A DNA stretch of 64,000 bases. Origin: Subtercola frigoramans (GTDB taxonomy: Bacteria > Actinomycetota > Actinomycetes > Actinomycetales > Microbacteriaceae). The DNA lies in contig NZ_JAFBBU010000001.1 in NCBI RefSeq assembly GCF_016907385.1, positions 2,790,001 to 2,854,000 on the forward strand, given 5' to 3'. Each line of letters starts with the position of its first letter. Position 1 is the first letter of the stretch. Positions 35,533 to 44,007 of this stretch are shown piece after piece. The notes beneath the pieces were generated by a model, which saw only the letters and a list, made by a program, of their open reading frames with translations, ran no database searches and was not told where the DNA came from. A program made the position numbers and the translations under genes.

Positions 35533-36545
35533 GCGGGGCAGAAGTGAAGCGCCGCATCGTCGTCGACACCGACACCGGCATCGACGACGCGCTCGCGCTG
35601 CTCTACCTCGCGGCGCAGCCCGACGTCGAGATCGTCGCCGTCACCTCGATCTACGGCAACTGCGTGATCGATGACTCGCTGCGCAACATCGCCTACGTGC
35701 TCGGACTGGTCGGCATCACCGACCTGCCGGTGGCCCGCGGAGCCGCCAAACCCCTGAACGCCGAACCGCACATCGCGCACTACGTGCACGGTTACGACGG
35801 GCTGGGCGACGTCGTCGACATCGACGACCGGCCCATGCCCACCGGTCTCGTCGACCAGACTGCTGCGGAGCTTCTGGTCGAACTGGCCCGCGCACAGCCC
35901 GGGGAACTCGAACTCCTCACCCTCGGGCCGCTGACCAACATCGCCCTCGCGCTGCAGGCCGAGCCCGAGCTGCTCACGCTGTTCCGCTCGATCACCATCA
36001 TGGGCGGCAGCGGGCCGTTCCCCGAGGTCGGGCAGAGCGACATGTTCGACGCGAACATCCAGAACGACGCGGATGCCGCGAACCTGGTCTTCAGCGCTCC
36101 GGCCACGCGCCGCGTGATGGTCGGCGTGAACATCACCTCGGGCGTCGTCACCGACGAACAGGACGTCGTGGCCCTGCACAAGTCGGGTACGCCCACCGGC
36201 GTCTTCGCCGCGGCGATCCTCGAGACCTACCTCGACTTCTACCGGCTGGCCTGGGGCCGGCGCATCAGCCCGGTGCACGACGGACTCGCTGCTGCGCTGA
36301 TGGTGCACCCGGAATGGATCACGGCCAGTGTCACCGGCCCCGCCAACATCACCCACGACGGGTTCACCACCCGGGCGCGCATCATGCAAACCGCAGAGGG
36401 GCGCGCCGTGCCCTGGGCGATCGAGCCCGCCCCCGACACCATCGCCGTGACCGGCGTCGACACCGCCGCCTTCGTCACCGCGTTCATCCATTCCCTCATT
36501 CACGGTTCACCGAGCCACGCCAGCCAAGGAGGCACCACCGCATGA
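35529..36545 (+). CDS. Nucleoside hydrolase (IunH family)
   Basis: 338 residues. Cleaves the N-glycosidic bond of ribonucleosides. The N-terminal Ca2+-binding motif VVDTDTGIDDALALLYLA (DxDxxxDD) is intact, with TSIYGNCVIDDSLRN, LLTLGPLTNIALAL, IMGGSG and NIQNDADAANLVFSA further on. The GTG at 35529 overlaps the previous stop; GTG 35544 is an alternative. Coupled to the adenosine deaminase gene by ATGA. Together with the phosphorylase it would release bases from imported nucleosides. Confidence 0.92.
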   Translation: MSGAEVKRRIVVDTDTGIDDALALLYLAAQPDVEIVAVTSIYGNCVIDDSLRNIAYVLGLVGITDLPVARGAAKPLNAEPHIAHYVHGYDGLGDVVDIDDRPMPTGLVDQTAAELLVELARAQPGELELLTLGPLTNIALALQAEPELLTLFRSITIMGGSGPFPEVGQSDMFDANIQNDADAANLVFSAPATRRVMVGVNITSGVVTDEQDVVALHKSGTPTGVFAAAILETYLDFYRLAWGRRISPVHDGLAAALMVHPEWITASVTGPANITHDGFTTRARIMQTAEGRAVPWAIEPAPDTIAVTGVDTAAFVTAFIHSLIHGSPSHASQGGTTA

Positions 36546-37567
36546 CCGACACCACCACTCTCGAATCCCTCGCTGTACGCGATCTCACCGCCCTACCCAA
36601 GGGCCACCTGCACCTGCACATGGAGGCGGCGATCCGCCCTGAGACCCTGCAGCAGATGAGCGATGAGCTCGGTGTCGTCGTACCGATGCCCGACCTCTCG
36701 GTGACCTACAGCGACTTCACTGAGTTCAGCACCACCTATCGCGGCTTGCTCGCCGTGCTCTCGAAGGCCGAGAACCTGTTCCGTCTGATCGACGAATCGG
36801 TCGAAGACGCCGCTCGCGAAGGTGTGGTGTATGTGGAGTTCGGCGTGAGCCCCCACTTCTACGTCGAGACCTTCGGATCGACGGAGGCTGCGCTTCAGAT
36901 CATGCTCGACAAGGCGGCAGAGGCCGGTGCCAAGTGGGGCGTCGAGATCGGTTTCATGATCACGGTCGACCGCACCGAGAGCGTCGAGGACGCCAATGCT
37001 TATGCCGAGATCGCCGCAGCCTTCGCTGGCCGCGGCGTCGTCTCGCTGGGGCTCGCCAACGACGAGCGCGGTTACCCTGCGGGCCGGTTCGAAGAGGCCT
37101 TCGCCATCGGCAAGGCAGCCGGCCTGCTCTCGACCCCGCACGCCGGTGAACTCGCAGGCCCCGACCAGGTGCTCGAGGCCGTCGAGGTGCTGAAGGCCGA
37201 CCGTATTCTGCACGGGGTCACCTCGGTGCAGGACGCCGCGCTGCTCGAACGCCTTGCCGCCGATGGCATCTGCCTCGACGTCTGCCCCACCTCGAATCTG
37301 CTGCTCGAAGTGGTGCCGAACATCGACGCCCACCCCTTGCTCGTGCTGCTGAACGCGGGTGTGCGTTGCTCGATCAACGCCGACGACCCGATCCTGTTCG
37401 GCCCGAACATCCTCTCGGAGTACGAGCTGTGCCGCGCCGTACTCGGGCTGACGGATGCCCAGCTCGCCGACTGCGCCTGGAGCTCGATCGAGTGCGGTGG
37501 TGGGTCTGCCGAAATGAAGGCGAAGGCGAAGACGGGCATCGATGCGTGGCTCGCGTCGGCGGTGTAA
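36542..37567 (+). CDS. Adenosine deaminase-like protein
   Basis: 341 residues from the ATG at 36542, with AAGGAGG upstream and an ATGA overlap. Superfamily metal motifs: LPKGHLHLHMEAAIRPETL (HxH), TPHAGELAGPDQV (His, catalytic Glu), RILHGVTSVQD and CSINADDPILFGPNIL (Asp-Asp). It is a different subgroup from the adenine deaminase at 25.5-26.5 kb. Adenosine or an N6-substituted adenine nucleoside/nucleotide are plausible substrates. Final gene of the seven-gene import and salvage operon. Confidence 0.9.
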   Translation: MTDTTTLESLAVRDLTALPKGHLHLHMEAAIRPETLQQMSDELGVVVPMPDLSVTYSDFTEFSTTYRGLLAVLSKAENLFRLIDESVEDAAREGVVYVEFGVSPHFYVETFGSTEAALQIMLDKAAEAGAKWGVEIGFMITVDRTESVEDANAYAEIAAAFAGRGVVSLGLANDERGYPAGRFEEAFAIGKAAGLLSTPHAGELAGPDQVLEAVEVLKADRILHGVTSVQDAALLERLAADGICLDVCPTSNLLLEVVPNIDAHPLLVLLNAGVRCSINADDPILFGPNILSEYELCRAVLGLTDAQLADCAWSSIECGGGSAEMKAKAKTGIDAWLASAV

Positions 37568-37644
37568 GCACAGCCGCTTGCGCTGGCTGGCTGAGGTCCA
37601 GACCTCGCAACCGGCAGCGCCGAAAGTCGGCGTGAGGCAGTAGC

Positions 37645-38016
37645 GTGGTGGGCGTGAGCGAGAACCGGTTTCCGAAGCGGGTGTATGGCACCGGCGACGA
37701 GCCCGACCCGCGGTTCAGCCTCGCGAACGAACGCACGTTCCTGGCCTGGATCCGCACCTCACTGGCACTGATCGCGGGCGGCGTCGCGCTCGAAGCCCTG
37801 AGCGTGCCGATCGCCCCTGGATTCCGGCTCGCTGCCGCCCTCGTCCTGATTGCCGCCGGCATTCTCGCGCCCCTGCAGGCGTGGTTCGGCTGGGCCAGGG
37901 TCGAGAAGGCGATGCGCGAGGCCCGCCCGCTGCCGGGCACGCTCTTTGCGCCAGCCATCGCTGCGGTCGCCAGCGTCGTCGGGGTTCTGCTCCTACTGGG
38001 CTACTTTCTGCGATGA
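37645..38016 (+). CDS. DUF202 (YidH-like) membrane protein
   Basis: 123 residues. Contains RFSLANERTFLAWIRTSLALIA, the DUF202 signature, with three hydrophobic segments. Start GTG at 37645 has GAGG 7 nt upstream; GTGs at 37648 and 37654 are alternatives. Function unknown. Pairs with a second DUF202 gene through an ATGA overlap; two tandem DUF202 genes are common in actinobacteria. Confidence 0.85.
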   Translation: MVGVSENRFPKRVYGTGDEPDPRFSLANERTFLAWIRTSLALIAGGVALEALSVPIAPGFRLAAALVLIAAGILAPLQAWFGWARVEKAMREARPLPGTLFAPAIAAVASVVGVLLLLGYFLR

Positions 38017-38360
38017 GCACGCCAGAGGGCAGCGACCGCGTCTTCGATCCGGGCCTGCAGGTCGAGCGCACAGCGCTGTCGTGGCAGCGCACCGGCCTCT
38101 CGATCGTGGTGGGCTCGCTCGTCGGAATCCGCGTGCTGGCACCCGTCGCGGGCTGGTGGGGCGTCGCCGCGGGGGTCGCGGGCGCACTGCTCGGGGTGTT
38201 CGTGGTGGTGCGGTCGAGCATCCGTCATCGCGTGATTCACGAACGACTCACCCGTGACGAACTTGCGCTGCTGCCCGGTGCCGGGGTGATGGCCGTGGTT
38301 GCGGCCGCAGTACTGCTTGCCGCTCTCGTGGCACTGGGTTTTGTTCTACTGCAGCGCTGA
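38013..38360 (+). CDS. DUF202 membrane protein, second copy
   Basis: 115 residues from the ATG at 38013, overlapping the previous stop. FDPGLQVERTALSWQRTGLSI is the DUF202 block, followed by three hydrophobic segments (GVAAGVAGALLGVFVVV, VMAVVAAAVLLAALVALG). Function unknown. Convergent with the lysR gene, with only 2 nt between stops. Confidence 0.85.
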   Translation: MSTPEGSDRVFDPGLQVERTALSWQRTGLSIVVGSLVGIRVLAPVAGWWGVAAGVAGALLGVFVVVRSSIRHRVIHERLTRDELALLPGAGVMAVVAAAVLLAALVALGFVLLQR

Positions 38361-38362
38361 CA

Positions 38363-39292
38363 TCAGACGCTGACGCGTGCCGCGGCCTGTTTCGACGCCG
38401 TACGGGCAAGCGCATCACGGCACGCGAGAATCGCCGGCCGGCGGGCGCTGGCTCGGCGCACCGAGGTGAAGATGGTGCGCTGTGGCGCGCCCTCGAGGGT
38501 GATCAGCTGGGCCGTCGTGCCCCGGCCCGTCCACACCAGGTCGGGCATCAGCCCCACGGCATTGCCCGACTCGATGAGCCTGATCTGGGCCTGCAGGTCT
38601 GCCGTCTCGAACCTGACGTCGGGCTCGAAACCCGCCCGGCGGCAGGCCTGCTCCGCCCAGTGCCTCGACGCTGCACCCCGCGGCTCCATCACCCACGCCG
38701 CTCCGGCCATATCGGCGAGGGTGACCGCCGTGTCGGTTGCCCTGGAGCCCCTGAGCCCCGCTGGCGGCACGGCCAGGCGCAACCCGTCTGTCGTGAGTTC
38801 GACCTTGTCAAGCTCGGGATACCTCGGGGCAGCATGCCCTGGGTACTGCTCGGCGATGACGATGTCGAAGTCGCGGGCCCACGTCTCGTAGAGTGCCGTC
38901 TCGGGCTCGCGCTGGGTCATCTCCACCCGGAGTTGCGGGTGCTCGTGGGCGAGCAGCGTGAGCGCCCCGGGCATCAGGGCGAGCGCCGCCGACTGGAAGA
39001 CCGCAATGCGCACCACACCCGTCGCCGATTCGAGGGAGGCGGCGAGGTCGGATTCAGCGAGCTCGAGCCGCTCGAGCACGGCCGTCGTATGCTCGACCAG
39101 GATCTCGGCCTCCGGAGTGAGCTGAACCCTCCGGCCGCTCTTGCGGAGCAGGGCAACCCCCACCTCCTTCTCGAGCTGGGTGAGTTGTTGCGAAACCGAT
39201 GACGGACTCTGGTTGAGCGCTGCGGCGACCTCGGCGAGAGTGCCACGAATGGCGAGTTCCCGCAGCAGCCGAAGCCGCCTCACATCGAGCAC
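38363..39292 (-). CDS. LysR family transcriptional regulator
   Basis: 309 residues. N-terminal helix-turn-helix LRLLRELAIRGTLAEVAAAL and SPSSVSQQLTQLEKEVGVAL, then a substrate-binding domain (GVVRIAVFQSAALALMP onward). Divergent from putA with a 125 nt gap containing an inverted repeat, so it probably regulates putA in response to an amino acid. Not a PutR of the AsnC type. Confidence 0.9.
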   Translation of the reverse strand: MLDVRRLRLLRELAIRGTLAEVAAALNQSPSSVSQQLTQLEKEVGVALLRKSGRRVQLTPEAEILVEHTTAVLERLELAESDLAASLESATGVVRIAVFQSAALALMPGALTLLAHEHPQLRVEMTQREPETALYETWARDFDIVIAEQYPGHAAPRYPELDKVELTTDGLRLAVPPAGLRGSRATDTAVTLADMAGAAWVMEPRGAASRHWAEQACRRAGFEPDVRFETADLQAQIRLIESGNAVGLMPDLVWTGRGTTAQLITLEGAPQRTIFTSVRRASARRPAILACRDALARTASKQAAARVSV

Positions 39293-39334
39293 AACACTCC
39301 TCTTTCGATACTTTCCGATCCTGCGCCGATTCCG

Positions 39335-39371
39335 TTGACATCAATCAGTAGAACTTACCGATACTGGTAAG
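39335..39371 (+). promoter_or_regulatory. putA promoter region with inverted repeat
   Basis: TTGACA at 39335-39340 is a perfect -35. GATACT at 39360-39365 is the best -10 but at 19 nt spacing. It forms the centre of CTTACC-GATACT-GGTAAG (39354-39371), a 6 bp inverted repeat that a regulator such as the divergent LysR protein could use. The related cgatac also occurs at 39306-39311. Confidence 0.5.
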
Positions 39372-39417
39372 AAAAGATCGCTTTATCTTATGGGATGGTC
39401 GATTCATACTGAACCGT

Positions 39418-42400
39418 ATGACCGACATCCTGCAGAGCGAACACGACCCCCGCACGGCTGGCAGCACGGCCTCGCCAGACGAACGGCCCAACGACGGACT
39501 GCGCGCCGAGGCCCTCGCCCTGACCGGCGACGTGGTCGCCCTGGTTCGCCGGTGGCTCGCCGCGTCATCCACCGTTCCCGTCGACGCCTCGGCCGCCCAG
39601 CTCGCCGGCGTGCTGAAAGACCCGAACGGCCTCGCGTTCACGGTCGGGTTCGTCGACGGCGTCGTGCGCCCCGAAGACCTGGGGGTCGCTGCCCGCAACC
39701 TTCGCGCCCTCGCACCGAGGGTGCCCGCATTCCTGCCCTGGTACCTGCGCGCGGCCGTTCGCGTCGGCGGCACACTCGCCCCGGCCCTGCCTCGCCTTGT
39801 GGTGCCCGCCTCCCGCGCGGTTCTGCGCCGGATGGTCGGCCACCTCATCATCGATGCAACGCCGTCGAAGCTCGGCCGGGCCATCGCGAAAATTAGGTCC
39901 CGCGGCGTGAAACTCAACGTCAATCTTCTCGGCGAGGCCGTTCTCGGCTCCCACGAAGCCGAACGCCGCCTCGCGGGCACCCGGGCACTGCTCGCCCGCG
40001 ACGACGTGGACTACGTCTCGATCAAGGTCTCCTCCACCGTCGCCCCGCACTCCCCCTGGGCCTTCGCCGAGGCCGTCGAACATGTGATCACCAGCCTCAC
40101 TCCTCTCTTCGAACTGGCCGCGAAGGCCTCGCGGCCGAAGTTCATCAACCTCGACATGGAGGAGTACAAGGACCTCGAACTCACCATGGCGGTCTTCCGG
40201 GGCATCCTCGACCAGCCGCAGCTGAAGAACCTCGAAGCAGGCATCGTGCTGCAGGCCTACCTGCCCGACGCGCTCTCGGCGATGATGCGCCTGCAGGCCT
40301 GGGCGGCCGAACGACGCGCACAGGGCGGGGCGGGAATCAAGGTGCGCATCGTCAAGGGTGCGAACCTCCCGATGGAGCACGTCGAATCGTCGCTGCACGA
40401 CTGGCCCCTGGCCACCCTTGCGTCGAAGCAGGCCACCGACACCAACTACAAGCGCGTGATCAGCTATGCGCTGCACCCCGACCGCATCGACAACGTACGC
40501 ATCGGTGTGGCGGGCCACAACCTGTTCGACCTCGCCTTCGCCTGGCTGCTCGCCGAGCGGCGCGGCGTGAACCGCGGCATCGAGTTCGAGATGCTGCTCG
40601 GAATGGCGTCGGGGCAGGCCGAGGCCGTCAGGCGCGATGTGGGGGGTCTTCTGCTCTACACGCCGGTCGTGCATCCTGCTGAATTCGACGTGGCCATCGC
40701 CTACCTCATCCGCCGGCTCGAAGAGGGTGCCAGCACAGACAACTTCATGTCTGCCGTCTTCGAACTCACCAGTGACGACGAGCTGTTCGAACGCGAGAAG
40801 CAGCGTTTTCTCGCCTCGGTCGAGGCTCTCGACAGCGCCGTGCCGGCAGCCAATCGCACGCAGAACCGTCAGCACCCCGCCGTACCGGCCGACACCAGCG
40901 CATTTCACAACGCGGTCGACACCGACCCGGCGCTCCCGGCGAACCAGGCCTGGGGTCGCGCCATCATCGGCCGCGTGACCTCCTCCGAGCTCGGGGCTGC
41001 CGCAGTCGAGGCGGTGACCATCGCCACGGTCGCCGAGCTCGACGCCGTGATCGAGGATGCCCGGCAGCACGCCGCCGCCTGGGGCTCCCTCAGCGGGGCG
41101 GAGCGGGGTGCCGTTCTGCACCGCGCCGCAGACACCCTGGAGCAGCACCGGGCCGAACTGCTCGAAGTCATGGCTGCCGAGACGGGCAAGACCCTCGACC
41201 AGTCCGACCCGGAGGTGTCGGAGGCCATCGACTTCGCGCACTACTACGCCGAGCGTGCCGCAGAACTCGACGCCGTTGCCGGGGCGACCTTCGTTCCGGC
41301 CCGGCTCACGGTGGTGACGCCACCTTGGAACTTTCCGGTCGCGATCCCCGCGGGAGGGGTGACTGCAGCTCTCGCCGCAGGGTCTGCCGTCATCATCAAG
41401 CCCGCGCCGCAGGCCGCACGCAGCGGAGCGGTCATGGTCGAAACGCTCTGGGAGGCGGGTGTGCCGCGAGAGGTGCTGAAGATGGTGCAGTTCGAGGAGT
41501 CGTCGCTCGGTGCCGAACTCCTCTCCAACTCAAGGGTTGACCGCGTGATCCTCACCGGGGGCTTCGAGACGGCAGAGCTCTTCCGCTCGTTCCGGCCCGA
41601 TCTGCCGCTCCTGGCCGAGACCAGCGGAAAGAACGCGATCATCGTCACCCCGAGCGCTGACCTCGACCTCGCGGCTCGTGACGTAGTCTCTTCGGCCTTC
41701 GGGCACGCCGGCCAGAAGTGCTCTGCGGCGTCGCTGGTCATTCTGGTCGGCTCGGTCGCCACCTCGGCACGATTCAACAACCAGCTCGCTGATGCGGTTC
41801 GTGCCCTGAAGGTCGGCTACCCGAGCGATGCGACCACGCAGATGGGCCCGATCATCGAACCCGCCAGCGGTAAGCTCCTGCGGGCACTCACCACACTGGC
41901 ACCCGGCGAGAGCTGGGTGGTCGAACCGAGGCAGCTCGATGGTTCCGGGAGGCTGTGGAGCCCTGGCGTGCGGTCGGGGGTGAAGCGCGGTTCTGAGTTC
42001 CACCTCACCGAGTGCTTCGGCCCGGTTCTCGGCATCATGACGGCCCAGACACTCGAGGAGGCGATCGTGCTGCAGAACCAGGTCGACTACGGCCTCACAG
42101 CCGGGTTGCACTCGCTCGAGCCCGCGGAGATCAGCACCTGGATCGATACCGTCGAGGCCGGAAACCTCTACGTGAACCGCGGCACAACGGGTGCGGTCGT
42201 TCGTCGCCAGCCCTTCGGCGGCTGGAAGAAGTCGGCCGTCGGCCCCGGCACCAAAGCCGGCGGGCCTAACTATTTGGTGGGGCTCGGCAACTGGGTGGCT
42301 GAGGCCACAGGCTCCGACGCAGACTTCCTCACCCGATCGCGCGCCTCCGACGCCAGGGCCTGGGCCGGGGAATTCGGCGTCGCCCGCGACATCTCCGGCC

Positions 42401-42873
42401 TCAGCGCGGAGCAGAACGTGTTCCGCTACCGGCCCGTGCCCGTCACCATCCGGCTGAACGGGGGTGAATCGCCCGAGAAGCTCGCACGCGTCCTCTCGGC
42501 GGCAGTGACTGCTGGCTCCGGTGTCACCGTCTCCGCTGCCGAATCAGGCGTGCTGCACGACGCTGTCGCAATGCTCACGGCGCAGGAGGCGAGAGCCGTC
42601 ACCTCGGCCGTGGCCAACGCGGTGACGGAGTCTGACGCAGAATGGCTGGACCGGGCATCCACTCTGCCCGCCGGGCGCATTCGGCTCATCGCCAGCGACC
42701 CGGAGGCGGGTGCCGTGTTCGCGAGGGCGAGCAACGGCCGCGTCGATGTCGCCGTGTATTCGAATGAGGTCACCGAATCGGGTCGACTCGAACTGCTGCC
42801 CTTCCTCCGCGAGCAGGCCATCAGCGTCACCGCGCACCGATTCGGATCGCCGACAGATCTCTGGCATCGGTGA
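39418..42873 (+). CDS. putA: Bifunctional proline dehydrogenase / L-glutamate gamma-semialdehyde dehydrogenase PutA
   Basis: 1151 residues. Oxidises proline to glutamate in two steps (FAD then NAD+). The proline dehydrogenase barrel spans about residues 130-470: DVDYVSIKVSSTVAPHSPW, KVRIVKGANLPME, GVAGHNLFDLA, YLIRRLEEGASTDNFMS. The aldehyde dehydrogenase domain follows: TPPWNFPVAIP, ILTGGFETAELF, SAFGHAGQKCSAASL (catalytic Cys), ECFGPVLGIM, PFGGWKKSAVGPG. A C-terminal domain of ~150 residues has decayed ALDH-superfamily character. There is no N-terminal DNA-binding domain, so regulation must be in trans, probably by the divergent LysR. Confidence 0.95.
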   Translation: MTDILQSEHDPRTAGSTASPDERPNDGLRAEALALTGDVVALVRRWLAASSTVPVDASAAQLAGVLKDPNGLAFTVGFVDGVVRPEDLGVAARNLRALAPRVPAFLPWYLRAAVRVGGTLAPALPRLVVPASRAVLRRMVGHLIIDATPSKLGRAIAKIRSRGVKLNVNLLGEAVLGSHEAERRLAGTRALLARDDVDYVSIKVSSTVAPHSPWAFAEAVEHVITSLTPLFELAAKASRPKFINLDMEEYKDLELTMAVFRGILDQPQLKNLEAGIVLQAYLPDALSAMMRLQAWAAERRAQGGAGIKVRIVKGANLPMEHVESSLHDWPLATLASKQATDTNYKRVISYALHPDRIDNVRIGVAGHNLFDLAFAWLLAERRGVNRGIEFEMLLGMASGQAEAVRRDVGGLLLYTPVVHPAEFDVAIAYLIRRLEEGASTDNFMSAVFELTSDDELFEREKQRFLASVEALDSAVPAANRTQNRQHPAVPADTSAFHNAVDTDPALPANQAWGRAIIGRVTSSELGAAAVEAVTIATVAELDAVIEDARQHAAAWGSLSGAERGAVLHRAADTLEQHRAELLEVMAAETGKTLDQSDPEVSEAIDFAHYYAERAAELDAVAGATFVPARLTVVTPPWNFPVAIPAGGVTAALAAGSAVIIKPAPQAARSGAVMVETLWEAGVPREVLKMVQFEESSLGAELLSNSRVDRVILTGGFETAELFRSFRPDLPLLAETSGKNAIIVTPSADLDLAARDVVSSAFGHAGQKCSAASLVILVGSVATSARFNNQLADAVRALKVGYPSDATTQMGPIIEPASGKLLRALTTLAPGESWVVEPRQLDGSGRLWSPGVRSGVKRGSEFHLTECFGPVLGIMTAQTLEEAIVLQNQVDYGLTAGLHSLEPAEISTWIDTVEAGNLYVNRGTTGAVVRRQPFGGWKKSAVGPGTKAGGPNYLVGLGNWVAEATGSDADFLTRSRASDARAWAGEFGVARDISGLSAEQNVFRYRPVPVTIRLNGGESPEKLARVLSAAVTAGSGVTVSAAESGVLHDAVAMLTAQEARAVTSAVANAVTESDAEWLDRASTLPAGRIRLIASDPEAGAVFARASNGRVDVAVYSNEVTESGRLELLPFLREQAISVTAHRFGSPTDLWHR

Positions 42874-43043
42874 ATCACCGGCTGGGCTGAACGACGAAGG
42901 TGAACGGCGGGCCTGAAAGAGCTCTCAGAATGACGAAACAGCGGCGACATGTCGATGCGCCCTACAGTGGAGACTCGCCGAATCACCCGAGCGCGAGACC
43001 TCGAAGCCCAGTGGCACGGCAACTGCTGAAGGAGGTGCCGCTC

Positions 43044-43307
43044 GTGGCCAAACGCCGGATCATCGCGACCCGTAAAGACGAGTTCGGGTACATCACCCAC
43101 GTGCGGTTCGATTCGGCAGAGGCGTCGGCGCTGCTGGCTGTTCCCGAGGTGATTCTCGACCTCGAGCTCGGTGATCACAGCTACTTCGTCGAACTGCCCG
43201 ACCAGCGGGCCGTCGTACGCCACGCTCGCGACGCCGGGGGCACGTACCTGCGCGCCGACTGGGAGCCCGACGACCGCAACAACCTGCTCGACCTGCCTGA
43301 CTGCTGA
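43044..43307 (+). CDS. DUF3892 family small protein
   Basis: 87 residues from the GTG at 43044, with AAGGAGG 8 nt upstream. MAKRRIIATRKDEFGYITHV is followed by an acidic, mixed alpha/beta core (VILDLELGDHSYFVELPD, GTYLRADWEPDDRNN) that resembles DUF3892. No signal peptide. Function unknown. The preceding 170 nt after putA hold no other gene. Confidence 0.7.
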   Translation: MAKRRIIATRKDEFGYITHVRFDSAEASALLAVPEVILDLELGDHSYFVELPDQRAVVRHARDAGGTYLRADWEPDDRNNLLDLPDC

Positions 43308-43326
43308 GGGGCCCGGGCCAGCTGAG

Positions 43327-44007
43327 CTACAAGCGCTCACCCGCATCCGGGACATACACAGCATCTGAATCATCCAGCGCGTTCTGTTCATCCCCTTCGC
43401 TCGGTTTCTCCTTTGCCCGGCGGCGATCTCTCCAGGCGGAGAAGATTATGAACGCGGCATAGCCGAAGAGCGCCACGGCGAGGGCTGGCACCACAACCCC
43501 CCGGGCATCCCCCGTGATCCAGGTGTTCACGTACCCGATCCACGGCACGGCGTACCACAGCGTGCCCTGGATCTGCACGGGCATCACCGGCTTCGGGTCG
43601 GCGACATCGTTGTTGTCGCCTTTGGTGATGAATGTCGTCACCCCGTCACTGGCGATCGTGCATGAGACCACCCGGTGACTCACCACTCCCGGCCTGCCGG
43701 AGTCGATCTGGTAGGTGAGCACCTCTCCGACCCTGATCGCGTCGATGTTCTCGGGCCGGATCACCACGAGTGTGCCCGGCGGAAGCCCTGGCTCCATCGA
43801 CTGCGTCAGCACGGTCAGGGCCTGCCCGCCCGCGGCCCTCGGAACGACGATGACCACGACCGCAACCGCGAGCACGAGCACCAGCACGGCCCCGCTGAGC
43901 GCTGACCCCAGGTAGTGCCAGAAGCTGCGCTCGACGACGGCTGCCGCGTGCCGACGGTGTCGCTGCACGCTTCGCCGTCGAGGCTTCCCGCTCCCACTCG
44001 CGCTCAC
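43327..44007 (-). CDS. sipW: Signal peptidase I, SipW type (S26B)
   Basis: 226 residues from a GTG that overlaps the preceding stop. One N-terminal transmembrane helix (SGAVLVLVLAVAVVVIVVP), then catalytic Ser in LTQSMEPGLPPGTLVVI and the SHRVV block where ER/archaeal-type peptidases have His in place of Lys, then ITKGDNNDVADPKPV. A second helix lies near residue 180. SipW-type enzymes process dedicated substrates such as TasA/YqxM in Bacillus; three candidate substrates are encoded directly upstream in the same operon. Confidence 0.88.
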   Translation of the reverse strand: MSASGSGKPRRRSVQRHRRHAAAVVERSFWHYLGSALSGAVLVLVLAVAVVVIVVPRAAGGQALTVLTQSMEPGLPPGTLVVIRPENIDAIRVGEVLTYQIDSGRPGVVSHRVVSCTIASDGVTTFITKGDNNDVADPKPVMPVQIQGTLWYAVPWIGYVNTWITGDARGVVVPALAVALFGYAAFIIFSAWRDRRRAKEKPSEGDEQNALDDSDAVYVPDAGERL

